A stretch of DNA of 64,000 nt from SZUA-38 sp965212525. Its GTDB lineage: Bacteria; Pseudomonadota; Gammaproteobacteria; Xanthomonadales; SZUA-38. Made by a program: the position numbers and the translations under genes. Each line of letters starts with the position of its first letter. Position 1 is the stretch's first letter. The stretch lies in the NCBI GenBank assembly GCA_965212525.1, contig CBDBVC010000032.1, forward strand, positions 1-64,000, given 5' to 3'. Below are positions 62,101 to 64,000 of the stretch, one piece after another. The notes under the pieces were generated by a model. It was not told the origin of the DNA, made no database searches, and saw only the letters and a program-made list of their open reading frames with translations.

Positions 62101-64000
62101 GTCCCAGTCGGCCGCCGTGAAGGTCAGCATCGCTGTATCCGGTGTGCCCTCTGCGGGTGTGTCACTGAGCAGGGGAATCATCACATCACTGAGCGGCTCG
62201 GATTCGAGCACCACCATGAACTGAGCCGTACCGCCCGCTTCGGTGGTCATCAGTCCGGCCAGTGGATTCACATCGATGCCTGTTGCGTCATCATCGATAT
62301 TGGTCAGCGTCGGATCATCGACTGCGATACCGTTGTACAGCAGATCTGACGAGGTGGCAGCAGTGACAATCGAGTATCCCACATCACCATCATCAACGGC
62401 ATCGTCGACGCCATTGACGATCACGGTTTGCGGAATGTTCCAGTTGAGTGTATTGAACGTCAGCCCGGATACCACCGGCACGCCTTCTGCCGGGTTGTCA
62501 GACACCAGAGAAATCATCACATCGGCCAGAGGCTGGGTCTTGAGCGAGACATCGAAGCTGTCGGTCGTGCCATCTTCGCCAGTGAGCAGTCCGAAATTCG
62601 GAATCACATCGACACCAACGGTGTCATCATCCAGATTGGTCACCGTCAGCGGTGACAACGGCAATCCGTTGTAGAACGGGTCGGCACTCGATGTCGTCGC
62701 AGTGATCATCAGGACCACATCATCGTCATCAATCGGATCATCCACACCCGTCAGCGTGACCGTCTGGGGGATATTCCAGTCACCAGGCGTGAACATCACG
62801 TTGGTCGGCGAAACTGTGGTTTCGCCCGAATTGGTACTGGAAAAACTGATAGTGACATTGCTGAGTGGTACCGATGCCAGGCTGACATCAAAGCTGTCCA
62901 CCGTGCCGTCTTCCGCCGTGGTAAATGGACCGGCAGGTATCGGTATCACGCCAGCCATGTCATCATCCGTCAACTCGATGTTATCCGTGTCCTCGACCGA
63001 TTCGATGGTTACCGGTGGCCGATTGGTGGACAGGATCTGGATAAACACGTTCTCATCACCCTCGGCAGTCATGTCATCGATTGGGAAGATATCGATGAAT
63101 GCGGAGCTGTTGCCGGCAAAGATGGTCACCGTGCCGCCCAGACTGCTGTAATCGGTGCCTTCCGTGGCGCTGCCAAAGACGCTGTAATCCACATCGACAT
63201 CAACATCCACTGTAATACCGAAGTTCAGCGAGACCTCGAATTGCCCTGGCGTGGACGGTTCGGCTGCATTCAGCAAGCCCGCAATACTGACCGTAGTGGT
63301 ATCCAGGTCGAGATTGTTGACGGCCACATCGAAGGCGTCGAAATTGTTGTAGTCCGGATCCGGACTGCTGGCCGGTTCCAGGATGACCGAGTAGGCAATG
63401 TCGTTGTCGATGACATTGTCATCAACGCCGGTCACAGTCACCACCTGGGGCATGTCCCAGTCGCCAGGGGTGAACTGCAGCATGGCTGTGTCGAGGCTGC
63501 CTTCGGTGGGGTCGGTGTTGGTCAGATTGATGTCAACTGGGCCAATTGGCTGTGAATTGAGCACCACACTGAAACTATCCATATTGCCCGATTCATCGGT
63601 TTCCAGACTCAGCGGCGATACGAGGATGTCAGCAAAATCGTTGTCCTGGTTGAGGCCACTGACATCGGGTGCATCAAATCCGTTATAGACCGGATCTGCC
63701 GAACTGGCGATACCGATGACGATGTCATAGGCCACATCACCATCAATTACCGGATCATCAACACCGGTTACCGTGATGGTCTGAGGCATATTCCAGTTGC
63801 CGGCATCAAACATCACGTTGCTGAGATCGGTCACGGCCTCTCCAGGCGTGTTCGAGCCCAGGTTGATCGATACCGGGCTCAGTGGCTCTGTGGCAAGTTC
63901 GATGGTGAAGCTGTCCATGGCTCCGAACTCATTGGTGAACAAGCCACCACCCGGCACCAGAATGATGCCTGCCAGATCGTCATCCAGATTGATCAGCGGC
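56179..64000 (-). CDS. giant Calx-beta-like repeat surface protein, N-terminus outside window
   Basis: The frame runs open from the right edge to a stop at 56179, so at least 2,600 residues are present and the start is missing. Twenty-one tandem units of about 112 residues can be counted. Eighteen share SFxVVL, SSxxxEG, LTFTxxxW, QTVTVTGVDD and DGDxxYSI, with a closing NTDND. Three are classic Calx-beta domains (AEPGTDGSFSVTL to SIDITDND). The acidic DxDND ends suggest calcium binding. One DUF11 domain follows (AADLRIEKSNGLTDVAPGQ), then IFTDGFED, a short tail motif seen near the ends of exported gammaproteobacterial proteins, and about 95 more residues. Probably secreted and adhesive; the export route is not visible. 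Confidence 0.85.
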   Translation of the reverse strand, partial: PLINLDDDLAGIILVPGGGLFTNEFGAMDSFTIELATEPLSPVSINLGSNTPGEAVTDLSNVMFDAGNWNMPQTITVTGVDDPVIDGDVAYDIVIGIASSADPVYNGFDAPDVSGLNQDNDFADILVSPLSLETDESGNMDSFSVVLNSQPIGPVDINLTNTDPTEGSLDTAMLQFTPGDWDMPQVVTVTGVDDNVIDNDIAYSVILEPASSPDPDYNNFDAFDVAVNNLDLDTTTVSIAGLLNAAEPSTPGQFEVSLNFGITVDVDVDVDYSVFGSATEGTDYSSLGGTVTIFAGNSSAFIDIFPIDDMTAEGDENVFIQILSTNRPPVTIESVEDTDNIELTDDDMAGVIPIPAGPFTTAEDGTVDSFDVSLASVPLSNVTISFSSTNSGETTVSPTNVMFTPGDWNIPQTVTLTGVDDPIDDDDVVLMITATTSSADPFYNGLPLSPLTVTNLDDDTVGVDVIPNFGLLTGEDGTTDSFDVSLKTQPLADVMISLVSDNPAEGVPVVSGLTFNTLNWNIPQTVIVNGVDDAVDDGDVGYSIVTAATSSDLLYNGIAVDDPTLTNIDDDATGIDVNPLAGLMTTEAGGTAQFMVVLESEPLSDVMIPLLSDTPAEGTPDTAMLTFTAADWDQVQTVTVTGADDDVVDGNVVYNIQLGTTSSLDPAYDNLDPPDVNLQNLDDDVASIQVMPTIGLTTTEAGGTASFMVVLTSEPTAVVTINVSSDTPTEGTPDTAMLSFDAVDWNIAKTVIITGQDDVVADGDIAYNIILATAASADPNYNGLDPTDVSVTNTDNEVAGVSVNPTSGLVTTEAGGTDSFDVVLNTMPTADVVISLSSSNAAEGVPSPTSLTFTTGDWNMAQTVTVTGVDDAVSDGDVGYSIITSLSSSDLTYNVIDPADVSVSNTDDDVVGINVVPVAGLITDEGGGSAMFDVVLNSQPLADVSIGLSSSDTGEGTVGSSSLTFMPGDWDMPQTVTVTGVADAQIDGDQPYTVITAAASSTDPAYNGLDPMDVSVSNTDTDTTTVSVTGTANAAEPGTDGSFSVTLDGGITATVPVAVTYTVTGTATAGNDYTALSGSVIIGAGSASAPVAVVVSDDPVAEGTETVQLNLSGTDQAAITVSGVSGMDSIDITDNDTAGFTVTPTAGLTTTEAGGTASFTVVLDTQPTASVSVSLASSDSTEGSVSPAALSFTTGNWDTAQMVTVTGIDDAEDDGDVAYSITTSASSGDAIYDALDPADVSVSNTDNDTAGVSVTPTSGLVTTEAGGTDSFQVVLETQPTLDVVINLSSSDAGEGTPSPASLTFTTGNWNVIQTVTVTGQDDAEDDGDVAYSIITAMSTADPVYTLIDPADVAASNSDNDTAGVSVTPTSGLVTTEAGGTDSFDVVLNTMPTADVVISLSSSNAAEGMPSPASLTFTTGDWNMAQTVTVTGVDDAVSDGDIGYSIITSLSSSDLTYNVIDPADVSVSNTDDDVVGINVVPVAGLITDEGGGSAMFDVVLNSQPLADVSIGLSSSDTGEGTVGSSSLTFMPGDWDMPQTVTVTGVADAQIDGDQPYTVITAAASSTDPAYNGLDPMDVSVSNTDTDTTTVSVTGTANAAEPGTDGSFSVTLDGGITATVPVAVTYTVTGTATAGNDYTALSGSVIIGAGSASAPVAVVVSDDPVAEGTETVQLNLSGTDQAAITVSGVSGMDSIDITDNDTAGFTVTPTAGLTTTEAGGTASFTVVLDTQPTASVSVSLDSSDSTEGSVSPAALSFTTGNWDTAQMVTVTGVDDAEDDGDVAYSITTSASSGDAIYDALDPADVSVSNTDNDTAGVSVTPTSGLVTTEAGGTDSFQVVLETQPTLDMVINLSSSDAGEGTPSPASLTFTTGNWNVIQTVTVTGQDDAEDDGDVAYSIITAMSTADPVYTLIDPADVAASNSDNDTAGVSVTPTAGLVTTEAGGTDSFDVVLNTMPTADVVISLSSSNAAEGVPSPTSLTFTTGDWNMAQTVTVTGVDDAVSDGDVGYSIITSLSSSDLTYNVIDPADVSVTNTDNDSAMFTLQGITNLEVSEDGVGTNFGVMLNAQPTADVTIDLSSSDETEGVVFPASMTFTTSNWNSIQLANIFAQDDQIIDGDVQFNIITSDAMSADMNYDGLVVPDVPVINRDNDAAGFTVLPSNGLITSETGGSTGFRVNLNAPPVADVTIDLSSSDETEGQVMTSTLTFTVADWSVSQFVQVNGMDDGMPDGNQSYRVLTHPATSTDPNYNGMDAVDVSIINTDDETATIIITPVDSLVTDESGQTATFSVVLSRQPSADVSLDLRSSDTTEGTVSPSMAGFTAANWQVPQTITVTGVDDAIIDGDQAYSILTDPAVSTDPAFNGLDADNVSVNNRDNDVSAADLRIEKSNGLTDVAPGQMVTYLITVSNVGSQDIVDARVTDFVPFELIAPVWTCSGIGGGLCTASGEGDIDELVTLPVGAMVEFMLTATVDADSTIVSNTASVETPIGFIDGNLLDNEATDSDTVSLVIFTDGFEDMLVVMKTASGVFLLHQDVTAGLSSVPSTAEFSNELGVDDGIQVRRARDGALRYRHYVHDQFTGELELSEWLHILPEQLVDESFAPVTGESTDQ
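57913..59601 (-). repeat. 1,689-bp tandem repeat, copy 1
   Basis: This block matches the next copy at a constant offset of 1,689 bases with about 13 differences by eye (about 99% identity). It encodes 563 residues, five domains including one Calx-beta domain. The half from about 58990 to 59600 looks identical to its partner. Confidence 0.9.
59602..61290 (-). repeat. 1,689-bp tandem repeat, copy 2
   Basis: This is the second full copy of the five-domain block. At three sites checked (59679, 59766, 59778) it differs from both copy 1 and the partial copy 3, which agree with each other. The period is a multiple of three, so the reading frame is kept. Confidence 0.9.
61291..61578 (-). repeat. partial third copy of the 1,689-bp repeat
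   Basis: About 288 bases continue the match to the first part of copies 1 and 2 before identity falls off near CACCAGGCC (61570-61578). It covers most of one repeat unit with the PTADVVISLSSSNAAEG stretch. Confidence 0.85.

Noticed and set aside
56179..64000. CRISPR-like or satellite repeats in the last 8 kb
   Set aside because: The repetition is in-frame protein-domain repetition with diverged units of about 336 bp and no spacers.

Overview
The window is chromosomal DNA of a free-living gammaproteobacterium outside the Enterobacterales. Evidence for this is the gene order: ffh-rpsP-rimM-trmD beside ypjD-corB, rpsF-rpsR-rplI, dnaB-alr, uvrC-pgsA-tRNA-Gly-tRNA-Cys, lolCD-comEC-exbBD-msbA-lpxK-kdsB, ygfX-sdhE with ygfZ, and rluC divergent from rne. 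The genus cannot be named from what is seen. No phage, insertion sequence, CRISPR array or integration site was recognised.

Layout. 1-3.2 kb (minus): translation and secretion operon ffh, rpsP, rimM, trmD, with reading-frame breaks in rpsP (two) and trmD (one). 3.3-6.7 kb (plus): YpjD and CorB membrane proteins, a small PilZ protein and a sulfotransferase. 6.7-13.5 kb: radA, pspF (plus), alr, dnaB, the S6/S18/L9 ribosomal operon and two tRNAs. 13.5-28.5 kb is almost entirely minus strand: lipid synthesis (pgsA), DNA repair (uvrC), a thioredoxin-fold/NHL protein, then lipid A and envelope genes (kdsB, lpxK, msbA, exbBD), comEC, the lipoprotein exporter lolCD, and two succinate dehydrogenase assembly factors facing ygfZ. 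29.5-40 kb: an orphan PhnD-like binding protein, a large PilZ-like protein and a tripartite-type efflux operon (one adaptor, two RND pumps). 40-46 kb: two small cytochromes c, two esterases, nfuA, a pterin dehydratase and a CPBP-like membrane protein. 46-50.7 kb: rluC, rne and a GacA/UvrY response regulator. 51.2-64 kb: a surface-protein region with a DUF11-repeat autotransporter, a uracil-DNA glycosylase family gene and the 3' part of a giant Calx-beta-like repeat protein that runs off the right edge.

How the genes work together. Most of the window is housekeeping. The envelope theme is strong: lipid A flipping and Kdo supply, lipoprotein release, RND efflux, and very large extracellular repeat proteins. 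The last 13 kb is the most distinctive part. The giant gene contains a 1,689-bp tandem duplication (about 99% identical copies, 563 residues, five domains each), a sign of recent expansion.

Limits. Four indels relative to conserved proteins (trmD, rpsP twice, the NHL protein) mostly fall in short homopolymers and look more like sequence errors than biology. All family assignments are by motif, order and length, without database searches.
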